Below are positions 33,616-43,454 of a DNA stretch of 64,000 nucleotides, piece after piece. The notes below the pieces were generated by a model. That model made no database searches and had not been told where the DNA came from. It saw nothing but the letters and a program-made list of their open reading frames with translations. The position numbers and the translations under genes are program-made. Source of the stretch: Microcoleus sp. EPA2 (GTDB lineage Bacteria; Cyanobacteriota; Cyanobacteriia; Cyanobacteriales; Microcoleaceae). The stretch lies in contig JAHRFD010000023.1 of the NCBI GenBank assembly GCA_020882975.1, positions 44,449-108,448 on the forward strand, in the 5' to 3' direction. How positions within the stretch are numbered: the stretch's first letter is position 1; each line of letters opens with the position of its first letter.

Positions 33616-35928
33616 CTACTTCATAACTTGCCAATCCATAATGCGCCATTGTTCGTCTTGGCGAATCAAGTCGTAGCGAATACGGAGGTTTTCGTTACGG
33701 GAGGTAACTAGCTGTTCGCGATCGAACACTTCGGCTTTTTCGGTAACTTGGGCTTCGACTTCGGTCCGATCGGGATTAGTCGGATTTGTTGTTACCTTTG
33801 TAATTTCCAGCTTGTGTGTATAACGCTGGTGGGCGTTGTTTCGCTGTTGAGCTTCTGCCATCAATTGCCAGCGAGACAAAGCTGGTTCCGTCAGAACTTC
33901 CTTTAATTCATCGATAGCGTGATTGGGGCCGAGGGCTGCTGCTTTGGCGGAGAGCCAACTTTGAATGATTTGCTCCGCTGTTTCTTCTGTGACGGCGCCG
34001 GAGGCTGGCGCGGCAGGGCCTGGCTCTGGAGCGGCGGGGGCTAAGGGGGGAATTTCGATCGGTGGTGCTTCTAGGCTGACTAAGGCTTGTTCTCCTTGCA
34101 GGGATGGGCCTGAGAGAGCTTGGAGGATGCCACCTAAGATACTGAAAATCAACCACAGGATTAACAGACTCAGAAAACCAGCTACTAGCAGCAGAGCTAG
34201 CCGATTTCGAGGCATGGACTTGACTTGGGCTGAAAGTTGGGAGCCTAGTGTCCTGGCTCGATCGACTAAATTACCCATTGGCCCTGCACTACTCTTGGCA
34301 CTGCGACGGGAGGAATGGGGGCGTCGGCGTTCTTGTGAGCTGGAGGAAGGGGGGTGTGCTGTGGGGGTAGCTGTCGAGTCCTGGGGGGTGGTTGGGGGGA
34401 TAGGGGAGACTAGGGTATCCTCATATTTGGGGCTTTGCCCAGGGGGAGGTATGGTGGCGGGGCCAGGGGTCAAGGTAACAGTGGGCGATCGCCCTGTGAT
34501 GGCTGGAGATGGCTGGAGTGAGCTAGTGAGTGTCGCTCTAGCTTGAGCCTTGGCAGTAGAGCGGGGTTGGGCTACAACCCACTCGTTGGCTGTTTCTGCA
34601 TCCAGTGGCAAGGATTCCAGGTAGGCTTGTACCTTGGGATCGGCAAAGTAATCTTTTAAGGAAACTGACTGCTTTGCCAAGTCCCGGAAGTGCGGAAATA
34701 CTTCTTCCTGTAGCCAGTGTTCGGCGTATAAGCACAGCCCTGGCAACAAATCGGGAGAATCCTGGGAATTTTCGCGAATGAAGGCGAGGGGTTCTTTTTC
34801 GGAACTGAGTTCTAGGGCTCTGCTGGCTTCTTCTGTTTGGCCCAGCAGCAGGGAACATACGGCTTTTTCGAGGTGGACGTCTTGGCGGCGGCCCAACTGC
34901 ATCAGCATCAGCTTGGCGCGGCGGATCATGGAGGGCTGTCTGGCTGCAAATCCCTGAGCTAGTAGGGTGTAAACCGAGAGATAAGTGCCTACAGCGGAGG
35001 GGCGGCTAGCTTCTGCTTCAAATAGGGTCTGCTGCTCGCTGCTGGTTAGGTGTTTCCGCAGTTGCTGGACGAAGCGTAGGAAGTCTTCGATGCCCAATCC
35101 CGATCGATCGTCATCGGAACCATCTATCCCACCCCTTTCTTCCAGCATTTCTCGCAGGATTTTTAGTCCTTGACGACGTTCGGAGACTTTTTCTTCTGGG
35201 AGGGATAGTAATTGTAAGATGTTGTACGGACGGAGTTTGTATATATCGGTTTGCATTTCACCCCTCACGCTTGGAAATAGGCTTTCGCGCAGCAGCAGTT
35301 CTTGACCTGCGTCTAGTGATTTGGTGGCATTTTGGTATTGACCTTGTTGCCACTGTTCCCTGCCTAGTTCTAAACAGGACAGGGCGATGGTTAAAACTAT
35401 GTCTGGTCGCACTAGCTGGGGGTCGCCGAAGCGCCCTTGTGCGATCGCAGAGCTGCCATTATTGAGATAGGGACGGCCCAGTTTCTGTACAAGTTCGTAT
35501 TCTCCCAGTTCTTGCAGTACCAGCAGGACTCCTACGAACTGGTTGTCGTCGATTTCTATACTTGGAGTATGGGGGTCGGGAGTAGCGTCTAAAACCCCGG
35601 ACTCTTGCCAGTCTGTTTCTGCTTCTTGCAGGACTGTGGCCGCGCCTGTCGAGGCTTTTAACCTCGGATTTTGGGCTAAAATCCCTGCTTCTGATTCGCG
35701 ATCGTAAGTTTTGGCCAAAAAACTGGCATCGTAAGCTTTGCGCCCCTCTGAGTCTGACAAAACGGCGTAGGCTTCGTCGAGCAGTTGTTTACGGGCGACG
35801 ATCGCCACTTCGGAATACTCCCTGCGTGGAAGTTGTAACGTCCGGTCGCGATGAGCTTGCTGCAACTGTTCGGCAGTAGCTTGAATCGGTAGACCTAGAA
35901 TCCGATAATAATCTAGTGGAATTAGCAC
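33616..35928 (-). CDS. zipN: cell division protein ZipN/Ftn2 (ARC6 homologue)
   Basis: ZipN anchors the FtsZ ring in cyanobacteria and is the ancestor of plastid ARC6. Features in this 770-residue protein are a degenerate J-domain at the N terminus (IPLDYYRILGLPIQATAEQL) lacking the HPD tripeptide, helical repeats across about 120-430, and a Pro/Ser-rich linker (about 470-560). A single membrane helix lies at about 575-597 and a C-terminal IMS domain (DUF4101; EQIIQSWLSAKAAALG to MDWQVMK). The start is ambiguous: TTG at 35943 or GTG at 35928. GTG gives the family-typical start and has GGGGA about 8 nt upstream, so it is preferred. Confidence 0.93.
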   Translation of the reverse strand: MLIPLDYYRILGLPIQATAEQLQQAHRDRTLQLPRREYSEVAIVARKQLLDEAYAVLSDSEGRKAYDASFLAKTYDRESEAGILAQNPRLKASTGAATVLQEAETDWQESGVLDATPDPHTPSIEIDDNQFVGVLLVLQELGEYELVQKLGRPYLNNGSSAIAQGRFGDPQLVRPDIVLTIALSCLELGREQWQQGQYQNATKSLDAGQELLLRESLFPSVRGEMQTDIYKLRPYNILQLLSLPEEKVSERRQGLKILREMLEERGGIDGSDDDRSGLGIEDFLRFVQQLRKHLTSSEQQTLFEAEASRPSAVGTYLSVYTLLAQGFAARQPSMIRRAKLMLMQLGRRQDVHLEKAVCSLLLGQTEEASRALELSSEKEPLAFIRENSQDSPDLLPGLCLYAEHWLQEEVFPHFRDLAKQSVSLKDYFADPKVQAYLESLPLDAETANEWVVAQPRSTAKAQARATLTSSLQPSPAITGRSPTVTLTPGPATIPPPGQSPKYEDTLVSPIPPTTPQDSTATPTAHPPSSSSQERRRPHSSRRSAKSSAGPMGNLVDRARTLGSQLSAQVKSMPRNRLALLLVAGFLSLLILWLIFSILGGILQALSGPSLQGEQALVSLEAPPIEIPPLAPAAPEPGPAAPASGAVTEETAEQIIQSWLSAKAAALGPNHAIDELKEVLTEPALSRWQLMAEAQQRNNAHQRYTHKLEITKVTTNPTNPDRTEVEAQVTEKAEVFDREQLVTSRNENLRIRYDLIRQDEQWRIMDWQVMK

Positions 35929-36249
35929 TGTCCACTTCCCCAAAGCGCTAGCAACTGAATTAGCCTATCTTAGGTGACGCTCCCATATCAAATCAAAATT
36001 GATCGGTTGGGCTTCTGACTCCTGTTATGGAGAGCGAAAACTTCCTTCCAGGTACTTCGTTTCCCTTGAGGGCATTTTAGAGTGAGGTGCGCGTCGGGCC
36101 CCACTGCTGACAGAATAGCAGTTTGTTCGTTCAGTCGCTATCCCCAACTAAGGGGGGGGATAAAAGCCGATTGACCGATTATTGGTATAGTTAGGGTCGT
36201 TGACCGATTATCAACAGTTTGCATAATACTTATCAGGTATTAATTATTT
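35929..36249. other. divergent spacer zipN/pdhA
   Basis: A 321-bp spacer. It contains two direct copies of TTGACCGATTAT (36171-36182 and 36200-36211), 29 bp apart, just before pdhA. The second copy provides a -35-like element. No gene is seen. Confidence 0.5.
36200..36227 (+). promoter_or_regulatory. candidate pdhA promoter
   Basis: TTGACC (36200-36205) and CATAAT (36222-36227) are separated by 16 bp, 22 bp before the ATG at 36250. The -35 box sits within a repeated dodecamer. Confidence 0.4.
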
Positions 36250-37287
36250 ATGGTTCAGGAACGGACTTTACCAGCTTTTGACGCAACAAGCGTAAGTATT
36301 TCTCGTGATGAAGGTTTGATGCTTTACGAAGATATGGTCTTGGGGCGCTTTTTTGAGGACAAGTGCGCTGAGATGTATTACCGGGGCAAGATGTTCGGTT
36401 TTGTTCACTTGTACAACGGCCAGGAGGCTGTTTCTACTGGGGTGATTCGATCGATGCGCCGGGATGATACTGACTATGTTAGCAGCACCTATCGCGACCA
36501 CGTTCACGCTTTGAGTGCCGGTGTGCCGGCGCGGGAGGTGATGGCGGAGTTGTTCGGGAAAGAAACTGGTTGCTCGAAGGGCCGCGGCGGTTCGATGCAT
36601 ATGTTTTCAGCCGAACACCGACTTTTGGGGGGCTATGCTTTTGTCGCTGAGGGGATTCCTGTGGCGACGGGGGCTGCTTTTCAATCTAAGTACCGCCGGG
36701 AGGCTTTGGGAGATCAGACTTCTGATGGCGTGACTGCTTGTTTTTTTGGGGATGGTGCTGCTAATAACGGTCAGTTTTTTGAATGTTTGAATATGGCGGC
36801 TTTGTGGAAGTTGCCAATTCTTTATGTTGTGGAAAACAATAAATGGGCGATCGGGATGTCCCATGAACGTGCTACTTCTGACCCGCTGATTTACAAGAAA
36901 GCTCATGCTTTTGGTATGGCTGGAGTTGAGGTTGATGGGATGGATGTTTTGGCGGTGCGAGAAGTGGCGAAAGAAGCTGTGGCGCGCGCGCGGGCTGGTG
37001 AGGGACCGACGGTGATTGAGGCGTTGACTTATCGTTTTCGCGGGCATTCTTTGGCCGATCCTGATGAGTTACGTTCTAAGGAAGAGAAGGAATTTTGGTT
37101 CCCTCGCGATCCGATTAAGAAGTTGGCTGCTGATTTGATCGATCGCGCTTTGGCTACGGCTGAGGAATTAAAGGCGATCGAGAAGAAGATTGAAGCAGTC
37201 ATTGATGATGCGGTGGATTTTGCTGAAAAAAGCGCTGAGCCAGATCCCAGTGAATTGTATCGGTTTATCTATGCTGAAGATGAGTAG
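36250..37287 (+). CDS. pdhA: pyruvate dehydrogenase E1 component, alpha subunit
   Basis: PdhA, with PdhB, decarboxylates pyruvate using thiamine diphosphate to feed acetyl-CoA synthesis. The 345-residue length is typical. Visible motifs are [20 protein letters not shown], the GRGGSMHMF loop near the active site, and the ThDP-binding motif [12 protein letters not shown] through VVENN (about 167-198). The conserved [19 protein letters not shown] lies near the C terminus. Cyanobacterial pdh genes are usually dispersed, as here with no pdhB adjacent. A perfect 14-bp hairpin after the stop (37313-37345) may end the message. Confidence 0.96.
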   Translation: MVQERTLPAFDATSVSISRDEGLMLYEDMVLGRFFEDKCAEMYYRGKMFGFVHLYNGQEAVSTGVIRSMRRDDTDYVSSTYRDHVHALSAGVPAREVMAELFGKETGCSKGRGGSMHMFSAEHRLLGGYAFVAEGIPVATGAAFQSKYRREALGDQTSDGVTACFFGDGAANNGQFFECLNMAALWKLPILYVVENNKWAIGMSHERATSDPLIYKKAHAFGMAGVEVDGMDVLAVREVAKEAVARARAGEGPTVIEALTYRFRGHSLADPDELRSKEEKEFWFPRDPIKKLAADLIDRALATAEELKAIEKKIEAVIDDAVDFAEKSAEPDPSELYRFIYAEDE

Positions 37288-37312
37288 TCTTTAGATATAT
37301 TTTGGGTTCCGT

Positions 37313-37345
37313 TGCAGCCACAGGTTTTAACAACCTGTGGCTGCA
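37313..37345 (+). terminator. hairpin downstream of pdhA
   Basis: TGCAGCCACAGGTT (37313-37326) pairs perfectly with AACCTGTGGCTGCA (37332-37345) around the loop TTAAC, then CAATTTTCC. It lies between the convergent genes pdhA and the aldo/keto reductase and could serve both. The same AACCxxxGG design recurs as a dispersed repeat. Confidence 0.6.
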
Positions 37346-37369
37346 CAATTTTCCAGCTTATATTGAAAT

Positions 37370-38407
37370 TTAAATGCGGTGATTATTAATTTTTGCGAGT
37401 CCGCCTCCAAAGGCAAAATCTTGTACCATTGAACTTTGTAAAAAATCGTGGGGAAAACCCAATTCGATCGCACTGACTGCGTTTAATCGCTCCATTTGTT
37501 CCGGGGTTAATGCAAACTCCAAACAAGCCAGATTTTCTTGAAGTTGCGTGACTTTGCGGGAACCGATAATCGGGATTACTCCTACTGACTGCTGCCGCAA
37601 CCAATTCAGGGCTACTTCAGAAGGTGATTTGCCGATTTCGGCTGCTATGCTGCTAACTTCTCCAGCGATTTTTAAGTCGCGTTCGCTAATTTTCCCTGCT
37701 GCTGTTGAATCCAATCGCTTGGCTTCGCTAGCGGTTTCGGAAGAGTTGTATTTTCCTGTCAGCAAACCGCCTGCTAGGGGACTCCAAGCAGTCACGCCAA
37801 TGTCTAGGGCTTTTGCCATGGGCAGTAAATCTCGTTCGGGAGTTCGTTCTTTTAAGGAGTATTCTATTTGTAGACCGACAAATTGTGTCCAGCCGCGGAA
37901 ATGGGCGATCGTATTTGCTTGAGAAATAATCCAAGCTGGTGTATCGGAAATGCCGATGTAGAAAACTTTGCCGGCGCGGACTAAATCGTCAAAAGCCCGC
38001 ATGACTTCTTCGACTGGTGTTGTAAAGTCCCAAGCGTGTAGCCACAGTAAATCAATGTAGTCAACTTGCAGCCGTTTCAAGCTGGCTTCTACTGCTTGCA
38101 CCATGTTTTTGCGGTGGTTGCCGAAACCGTTGACTTCGCCATTTTTCATGTTCAGACTGTATTTGGTAGCTACTACCCATTTTTCGCGATCGGCTGCAAT
38201 AAAATCGCCCACATATTTTTCGCTAGTACCGTTGGTGTAGAGATTCGCAGTATCGATGAAATTGCCACCTGCTTCTGCAAAGCAATCGAACATTTTGCTG
38301 CTTTCGTCGTAGGAACCTCCCCAACCCCATTCTTCCCCAAAAGTCATAGTCCCTAGACAAATTTCGGAAACACGCAATCCGCTGTTACCCAAGAGTTTGT
38401 ATCTCAT
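37370..38407 (-). CDS. aldo/keto reductase
   Basis: The 345-residue protein belongs to the aldo/keto reductase superfamily, the NADPH-dependent (alpha/beta)8-barrel oxidoreductases. The opening RYKLLGNSGLRVSEICLGTMTFGEEWGWG fits the YhdN/Tas-like branch. Catalytic tetrad residues are visible in FIDTANLYTNG (Asp, Tyr), VVATKYSL (Lys) and LLWLHAWD (His). The cofactor-binding end is GVIPIIGSRKVTQLQENL. The substrate is unknown. It is convergent with pdhA. Confidence 0.92.
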   Translation of the reverse strand: MRYKLLGNSGLRVSEICLGTMTFGEEWGWGGSYDESSKMFDCFAEAGGNFIDTANLYTNGTSEKYVGDFIAADREKWVVATKYSLNMKNGEVNGFGNHRKNMVQAVEASLKRLQVDYIDLLWLHAWDFTTPVEEVMRAFDDLVRAGKVFYIGISDTPAWIISQANTIAHFRGWTQFVGLQIEYSLKERTPERDLLPMAKALDIGVTAWSPLAGGLLTGKYNSSETASEAKRLDSTAAGKISERDLKIAGEVSSIAAEIGKSPSEVALNWLRQQSVGVIPIIGSRKVTQLQENLACLEFALTPEQMERLNAVSAIELGFPHDFLQSSMVQDFAFGGGLAKINNHRI

Positions 38408-38670
38408 ATCACTATCTAGTTAGTTGTTGACTGTTCATAGTTTAGATCTAGATTTATCAATAAAGGGAGAAGTAATATTTTCCCTTGATTAGATTTTGAT
38501 TGAATAGAAGTATTCCCGATAATCTAGATTATGTCATCTATCTTGAGAGGGGTATTTATGAAACTAATTCCACAAAAAACCTCAACTAAAGATATAATAA
38601 ATTAGGTAGCTAAATTTACTTTTTAGCGTTATGTTTATAAACAGATTATTTACCAAAATAGGTGACTCTC

Positions 38671-39072
38671 TTGGCTGACATTGTTGATACTGCCGTTCAG
38701 GCTGGTTCTTTCACAACCCTAGTTGCTGCGGTCAAAGCTGCTGGTTTAGTCGATACCCTCAAAGGCCCTGGCCCTTTCACAGTGTTTGCGCCTACTGATG
38801 AAGCTTTTGCTAAGCTTCCTGAAGGTACTGTAGAGGCTTTGCTTAAGGATATTCCGAAGCTGACAAAAATTCTGACTTATCATGTTGTCTCTGGCAAAGT
38901 GATGGCTGCGGATGTGGTGAAGTTGACTTCAGCTACTACTGTAGAAGGTTCAACGGTGAAAATTGATGCTTCTAATGGCGTCAAGATTAATGATTCTACT
39001 GTTACAACACCAGATGTGGCTGTTGATAACGGTGTTATTCATATCATTGATACTGTTTTGCTTCCTGCGTAA
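38671..39072 (+). CDS. fasciclin (FAS1) domain protein
   Basis: A single FAS1 domain fills this 133-residue protein: [17 protein letters not shown], the H1-like [17 protein letters not shown] and the C-terminal [17 protein letters not shown]1 proteins mediate adhesion or extracellular contacts, but there is no signal peptide here. The start is a TTG (38671) that gives the family-typical [13 protein letters not shown], with AGGTGA six bases upstream; the in-frame GTG at 38662 would overlap that site. A strong Rho-independent terminator follows at 39192. Confidence 0.88.
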   Translation: MADIVDTAVQAGSFTTLVAAVKAAGLVDTLKGPGPFTVFAPTDEAFAKLPEGTVEALLKDIPKLTKILTYHVVSGKVMAADVVKLTSATTVEGSTVKIDASNGVKINDSTVTTPDVAVDNGVIHIIDTVLLPA

Positions 39073-39191
39073 GCTAAGGTTGGAATTGGTGAAATACTAA
39101 TTTTCAATCGAATTAAATACAGCAGAAAGCGTCAAAGAATGGCACTGCTATTTCATGTCAAATTAAGTATTTGACACCTATATTTCTTGAT

Positions 39192-39228
39192 AGTAAGCGA
39201 CCTGGTGAAGGGTGTCGCTTACTTTTTT
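39192..39228 (+). terminator. Rho-independent terminator of the fasciclin gene
   Basis: The perfect 10-bp stem AGTAAGCGAC / GTCGCTTACT around a 12-nt loop is followed directly by a T6 run (39223-39228). It is the clearest intrinsic terminator in the window. Confidence 0.87.
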
Positions 39229-39246
39229 ATTTAATCAAACTCTGTT

Positions 39247-39310
39247 TACCCATTACCAATTACCCATTACCAATTATCAATTACCAATTACCCATTACCA
39301 ATTACCAATT
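39247..39310. repeat. STRR-like tandem repeats before the GPH symporter
   Basis: Tandem ACCCATTACCAATT / ACCAATTATCAATT units, about five copies. Confidence 0.75.
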
Positions 39311-39418
39311 TTTTAAATTTGTCGAGTTCGTTCAAGTAAACTGATTCAGAGGACGAATAGCGAGTTATACTCCTAGTACCAAGACTGCGCCGGTCAAATA
39401 ACCGCCAAATCACAGCTT

Positions 39419-40855
39419 ATGAGCAACACTGCCCCTTCTGAGCGAGCCCCCAACAGCCACGAAGCAAAAAAACTCAGTTTCTCGACCAAATTAGCTTACG
39501 GTGCGGGAGACCTGGGCCCAGCTATCACGGCGAATATTCTCGTATTTTTCCTATTATTATTTTTTACCAGTGTGGCTGGTTTGGCTCCTGGTACTGCTAG
39601 CAATATTTTACTGATTGGTAAGGTTTGGGACGCTGTAAACGACCCGATTGTGGGGGTTTTGAGCGATCGCACCTCTCACCCCTGGGGCCGTCGGTATCCT
39701 TGGATGGTATACGGTGCAATTCCCTTTGGGATTTTCTTCTTTTTGCAGTGGATTGTTCCTAGCGACAATCCAACCATACTGTTTTGGTACTATGTAATTA
39801 TCGCGATTCTATTCAATACTGCTTACACGGCTGTTAATCTGCCCTACACTGCACTTACCCCAGAATTAACCCAAGATTATAACGAACGCACTAGCCTCAA
39901 TAGTTTTCGGTTTAGTTTCTCTATCGGTGGCAGCATTCTGTCACTAATTTTAGCCCAAGTTATCTTTGCCTTAGTTAAAGACAATACCCAAAAATACATA
40001 ATATTAGGTGCTGTCTGTACGGTGATTTCAGTATTACCTTTATATTGGTGCTTTTTGGGAACTCGTAAACACGTCTTTGCTCAACTTGCAGAAAATCCTG
40101 TAGTAGAAGATGATTCTACATCGTTGCCGTTGAAAGAACAGTTACGGATTGCATTTAATAATCGCCCTTTTTTGTACGTGATTGGCATTTATCTCTGTTC
40201 TTGGTTGGGAGTGCAATTAACTGCTTCTATTTTGCCTTATTTTGTGATCGACTGGATGAAACTGCCGCCAGCAGCTTTTACCCAAACTGCGATCGCCGTT
40301 CAAGGTACTGCACTGGCTATGTTGTTTGTTTGGAGTAAAGTTAGCGAAAGATACGGCAAAAAAGCTGTATATTTTATGGGCATGAGTTTGTGGATTATTG
40401 CCCAAGCTGGACTGTTTTTCTTGCAACCAGGACAAGTAGGATTGATGTATTTCCTGGCAGTGATGGCTGGTGTGGGAGTTTCTACTGCTTATTTGGTACC
40501 TTGGTCGATGATACCGGATGTAATAGAACTGGATGAGTTACAGACTGGACAAAGACGCGAAGGTGTGTTCTATTCGTTTATGGTGTTGTTACAAAAAATT
40601 GGATTGGCGATCGGTTTGTGGTTTGTGGGGCAGGCCTTAGAAGTAGCTGGATTTCTACCTACAGTTCAGGGACAGGAGCCACCCATACAGCCTGATTCTG
40701 CAATGTTTGCGATTCGAGTGGCGATCGGACCTTTGCCAACAATTGCTTTAATTATCGGCATGATTTTAACATATTTTTATCCAATTACTCGCGAAGTTCA
40801 TGATGAAATATTGTTGAAACTCAAAGAAAAAAAAGCCGAGAATGAAATGGGCTAA
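39419..40855 (+). CDS. GPH (MelB-like) cation symporter, MFS superfamily
   Basis: The 478-residue protein has about 12 membrane helices and the glycoside-pentoside-hexuronide symporter signature in the first third: KLAYGAGDLGPAITANILVF, then GKVWDAVNDPIVGVLSDRT with WGRRYPWM. The aspartates of that segment coordinate Na+/H+ in MelB. NLPYTALTPELTQDYNERTSL and SMIPDVIELDELQTGQRREG are also typical. The substrate is probably a sugar or a related solute, not determinable by eye. Similar genes are widespread in cyanobacteria. The start ATG 39419 lacks a strong ribosome site. Confidence 0.9.
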   Translation: MSNTAPSERAPNSHEAKKLSFSTKLAYGAGDLGPAITANILVFFLLLFFTSVAGLAPGTASNILLIGKVWDAVNDPIVGVLSDRTSHPWGRRYPWMVYGAIPFGIFFFLQWIVPSDNPTILFWYYVIIAILFNTAYTAVNLPYTALTPELTQDYNERTSLNSFRFSFSIGGSILSLILAQVIFALVKDNTQKYIILGAVCTVISVLPLYWCFLGTRKHVFAQLAENPVVEDDSTSLPLKEQLRIAFNNRPFLYVIGIYLCSWLGVQLTASILPYFVIDWMKLPPAAFTQTAIAVQGTALAMLFVWSKVSERYGKKAVYFMGMSLWIIAQAGLFFLQPGQVGLMYFLAVMAGVGVSTAYLVPWSMIPDVIELDELQTGQRREGVFYSFMVLLQKIGLAIGLWFVGQALEVAGFLPTVQGQEPPIQPDSAMFAIRVAIGPLPTIALIIGMILTYFYPITREVHDEILLKLKEKKAENEMG

Positions 40856-40921
40856 GAAGAAGGAAGAAGGAAGAGGGAAGAAATAAGAAGCAAGAAGGAA
40901 GAAGACTTATGTAGTCAGCTT
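40856..40921. repeat. AAGAAGGAAG low-complexity repeat
   Basis: Runs of GAAGAAGGAAGAGG end in GGAAGAAGACTTATG(T)AGTCAGCTT (40897-40921), which matches 541-565 with one base changed. Confidence 0.75.
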
Positions 40922-41003
40922 GGGAGCATCCAGATCGTATAATGATTTATGGTGAAATGTTGTAGATGCACTTGACACCGAAGCTGTTCCTTGGGAAGGA
41001 AAT

Positions 41004-43454
41004 TCAATTTACCAATGGGCGATCGGGATTGGCAGGAAATGTGACTGTAAAAGTAGTGTTGCCATTGCCGCTTTCAACTTCTATTTTCCCCTCCAATTGT
41101 TCGACAAGTTTTTGGGCTAAAGCTAAACCCAAACCAGTGCCACCTTGTTTCCAGGGGTCGGCATTGGGAACGCGATAAAATTTCTCAAATATCCGAGGTA
41201 ATTCCTCTTTGGGAATTTCCGATTCATTTCTGACGGTAAATTCAATTTCTGGTTTTAAAACACTTGCTGGTTTTCCTGGTCTCTTTTTGATACCTTTGGA
41301 CTTCACCCTGAGAGCAATTTCGCCTTCATTGGCGGTATATTTGCAGGCATTATTTAGGAGTTCTGCTAAAATTCTGCCCAAACTAGCGCGGTTTGAGTTG
41401 ATAGTGGGGAGGTTGGCTGGGAACTCTACTACTAAATGTTGGTGGCGGTTTTGGGCGCGGGTGTAGAAGGGTTCAATAATGTTAGGTAGCCAGACTTGTA
41501 AGTTTACTGGTTCGAGGTCGATGGGACAAGCTGCTGCTTCTAGTCGCTGCAAATCTAGCAAAGCATTGATGAGGTCTGTTTCTCTAGTGCATTCTTTTTC
41601 CAAAATTTCTAAATAAACTTGGCGTCGTTCTTGAGTCGGAGAAACTTTCAGCATATGAATAGCCATTTTCATATTAGCTAAAGGTGTTCGTAGTTCGTGG
41701 GAAACTGTGCTGAGAAATTCATCTTTGATGATGTTTAAGTGCTGGAGTTCGTGAACTTTTTGCTGCAATTCGGCGGTGCGTTCTTGAACTTGGCGTTCGA
41801 GGTCGGTGTTGAGGTTCTGCACTTGCTGGTATAGTTGGGCTTGTTGAATGGCGATCGCCACTTGAGTTGCCAGTTGCAATAGCAAATCGACTTCTGAAGA
41901 CTGCCACTGTCGAGATTTGGAACATTGGTGAACGCACATCATCCCCCACAAATTGCTGTCTTGTAAAATGGGTACTATTAAATAAGCTTTGATTTGTGCT
42001 TTCTGGAACCTCGCATATTTTTCGGCACTCAAAGTAGCTTGGTCAATCTGGGGAACCGCATAAATTTGTTGATCCTGAACCGATTCACCTTCTTGCCACA
42101 TAGTATCTGGAAAAATTTCTCCCAATATTGAAGACCAATCTTCGGCTACTGATTCTGCCACTACAATCCCGGAATTGCTCGATTCTAAATGCAGGATGGC
42201 TACTCGGTCTGCTTGCAAAACTTGCCGCACTTCATCGACGCTGGCGTGGAGAATTTCTTCGAGGTTTAGGGATTGGTGAATCCGCAAAGCAATCTGAGTC
42301 AAAAGTCGATCGCGCTGTACTTGTTCGTGGAGTTTGGCGGTTCGTTCCCGCACCTGTTGTTCTAGTTTGGTATTCCGGCTTTGGAGTAGTTCGACTTTTT
42401 CGGCTTGGAGTTGATAAACAGAGTGCTGCAACTGTTTGACAACTCTGTACATTTCTGTTGGGTCTAGGACTCTCAACAAGCTAGTTTGGGTAATAATTCC
42501 CAACAGTTCTCCCCGTCCTCCGCACACCACTAATCGCTGCACTTGTTCCTGCTGCATTTGTTTGTGGGCCGTCCACAGGGAATCGGCTGGTTTGATCAGT
42601 AGCAGGGGAGTGACCATGACTTTTTGAACTGCGGTTTTCTCGAAATCTAGTTCGAGAAACTGTGCTTGTACAATGTCATATTCGGTAATGATGCCTAGGG
42701 GTTGCTGAAAAGAATAGTGAAAAATGGAGGTATGGTCATTTTTGGGTTTCTCCATTGTTAATTCTTTATTTTTGGTAATTACTACGCAACTAACTTGATG
42801 TTGTGACATTAGTTGCGCTATGGTCAACAGCGATGCGGTGTGGGGTGCTGTGATGGGCGTAGTCATTAATTCTGCGACTCGCCGCAATTTCAGAATATTG
42901 GAAGGTTGTAAGACTTGCCGAATTCTTTCCCTCGTCAGGACTCCTACCAAGTGGCGGAATTGATTGACGATCGGCAAATAGCGAATTCCGTGTTGGCGAA
43001 ATAAGGATAAAGCGGCGAACACGTCTTGATCGTCGGATTCTGTCAGGGAGACTGACGCGGGGGACATGACTTCGGAAATCGGTATTTTGCGAAGGGCTAC
43101 TTTTTTCTGAGTGTCTATTTTCCCAGAAGCGATTAGCCGTACTAGGTCGGCGGGAGTTAATATTCCGATCAATAGCCCTCGACTTGGGTTTTCTGATAAA
43201 TTTCCTGCGGCGGCCATTTGGTGGTTATGCACCACCAACACGCATCGTGCCCGCATTTTTTCCGATGGTCCTAATTCCTGTAATACCCCGCGGTCTGAGG
43301 GTAAAGGTGTCTTGGGTAGGGGACAACTGTTTTGCAACTGACTCATCAGCGCGATCGCCACTACTAAGGAAGTGTCTGGTCCAGCAGTTAGGGGGTAGCG
43401 GTCGATCGCTTGTTCTAATGCTGAGGAGTAAAAAGGCGGGTGGTAAAAGGGCAT
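41004..43454 (-). CDS. sensor histidine kinase with CBS and GAF domains
   Basis: The 816-residue cytoplasmic sensor has two tandem CBS pairs at about 15-170 and 175-325 (for example SEVMSPASVSLTESDDQDVFAAL with GIRYLPIVNQFRHLVGVLT; VQKVMVTPLLLIKPADSLW with QRLVVCGGRGELLGIIT). Then come a coiled coil (about 335-375), a GAF domain (about 385-550), a second coiled coil, and HisKA with the phospho-acceptor in STVSHELRTPLANMKM. The HATPase_c domain follows (NNACKYTANEGEI; GTGLGLALAQKLVEQLEG). There is no membrane helix. CBS pairs usually bind adenosyl nucleotides; the GAF part could bind a tetrapyrrole or small molecule but lacks an obvious CH chromophore motif. No response regulator is adjacent. 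Confidence 0.93.
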   Translation of the reverse strand: MPFYHPPFYSSALEQAIDRYPLTAGPDTSLVVAIALMSQLQNSCPLPKTPLPSDRGVLQELGPSEKMRARCVLVVHNHQMAAAGNLSENPSRGLLIGILTPADLVRLIASGKIDTQKKVALRKIPISEVMSPASVSLTESDDQDVFAALSLFRQHGIRYLPIVNQFRHLVGVLTRERIRQVLQPSNILKLRRVAELMTTPITAPHTASLLTIAQLMSQHQVSCVVITKNKELTMEKPKNDHTSIFHYSFQQPLGIITEYDIVQAQFLELDFEKTAVQKVMVTPLLLIKPADSLWTAHKQMQQEQVQRLVVCGGRGELLGIITQTSLLRVLDPTEMYRVVKQLQHSVYQLQAEKVELLQSRNTKLEQQVRERTAKLHEQVQRDRLLTQIALRIHQSLNLEEILHASVDEVRQVLQADRVAILHLESSNSGIVVAESVAEDWSSILGEIFPDTMWQEGESVQDQQIYAVPQIDQATLSAEKYARFQKAQIKAYLIVPILQDSNLWGMMCVHQCSKSRQWQSSEVDLLLQLATQVAIAIQQAQLYQQVQNLNTDLERQVQERTAELQQKVHELQHLNIIKDEFLSTVSHELRTPLANMKMAIHMLKVSPTQERRQVYLEILEKECTRETDLINALLDLQRLEAAACPIDLEPVNLQVWLPNIIEPFYTRAQNRHQHLVVEFPANLPTINSNRASLGRILAELLNNACKYTANEGEIALRVKSKGIKKRPGKPASVLKPEIEFTVRNESEIPKEELPRIFEKFYRVPNADPWKQGGTGLGLALAQKLVEQLEGKIEVESGNGNTTFTVTFPANPDRPLVN

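Larger units (their letters stand above)
39073..39418. other. spacer with terminator and STRR repeats
   Basis: Holds the fasciclin-gene terminator (39192-39228) and an array of ACCCATTACCAATT repeats (39247-39310), directly before the GPH symporter gene. Confidence 0.7.
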
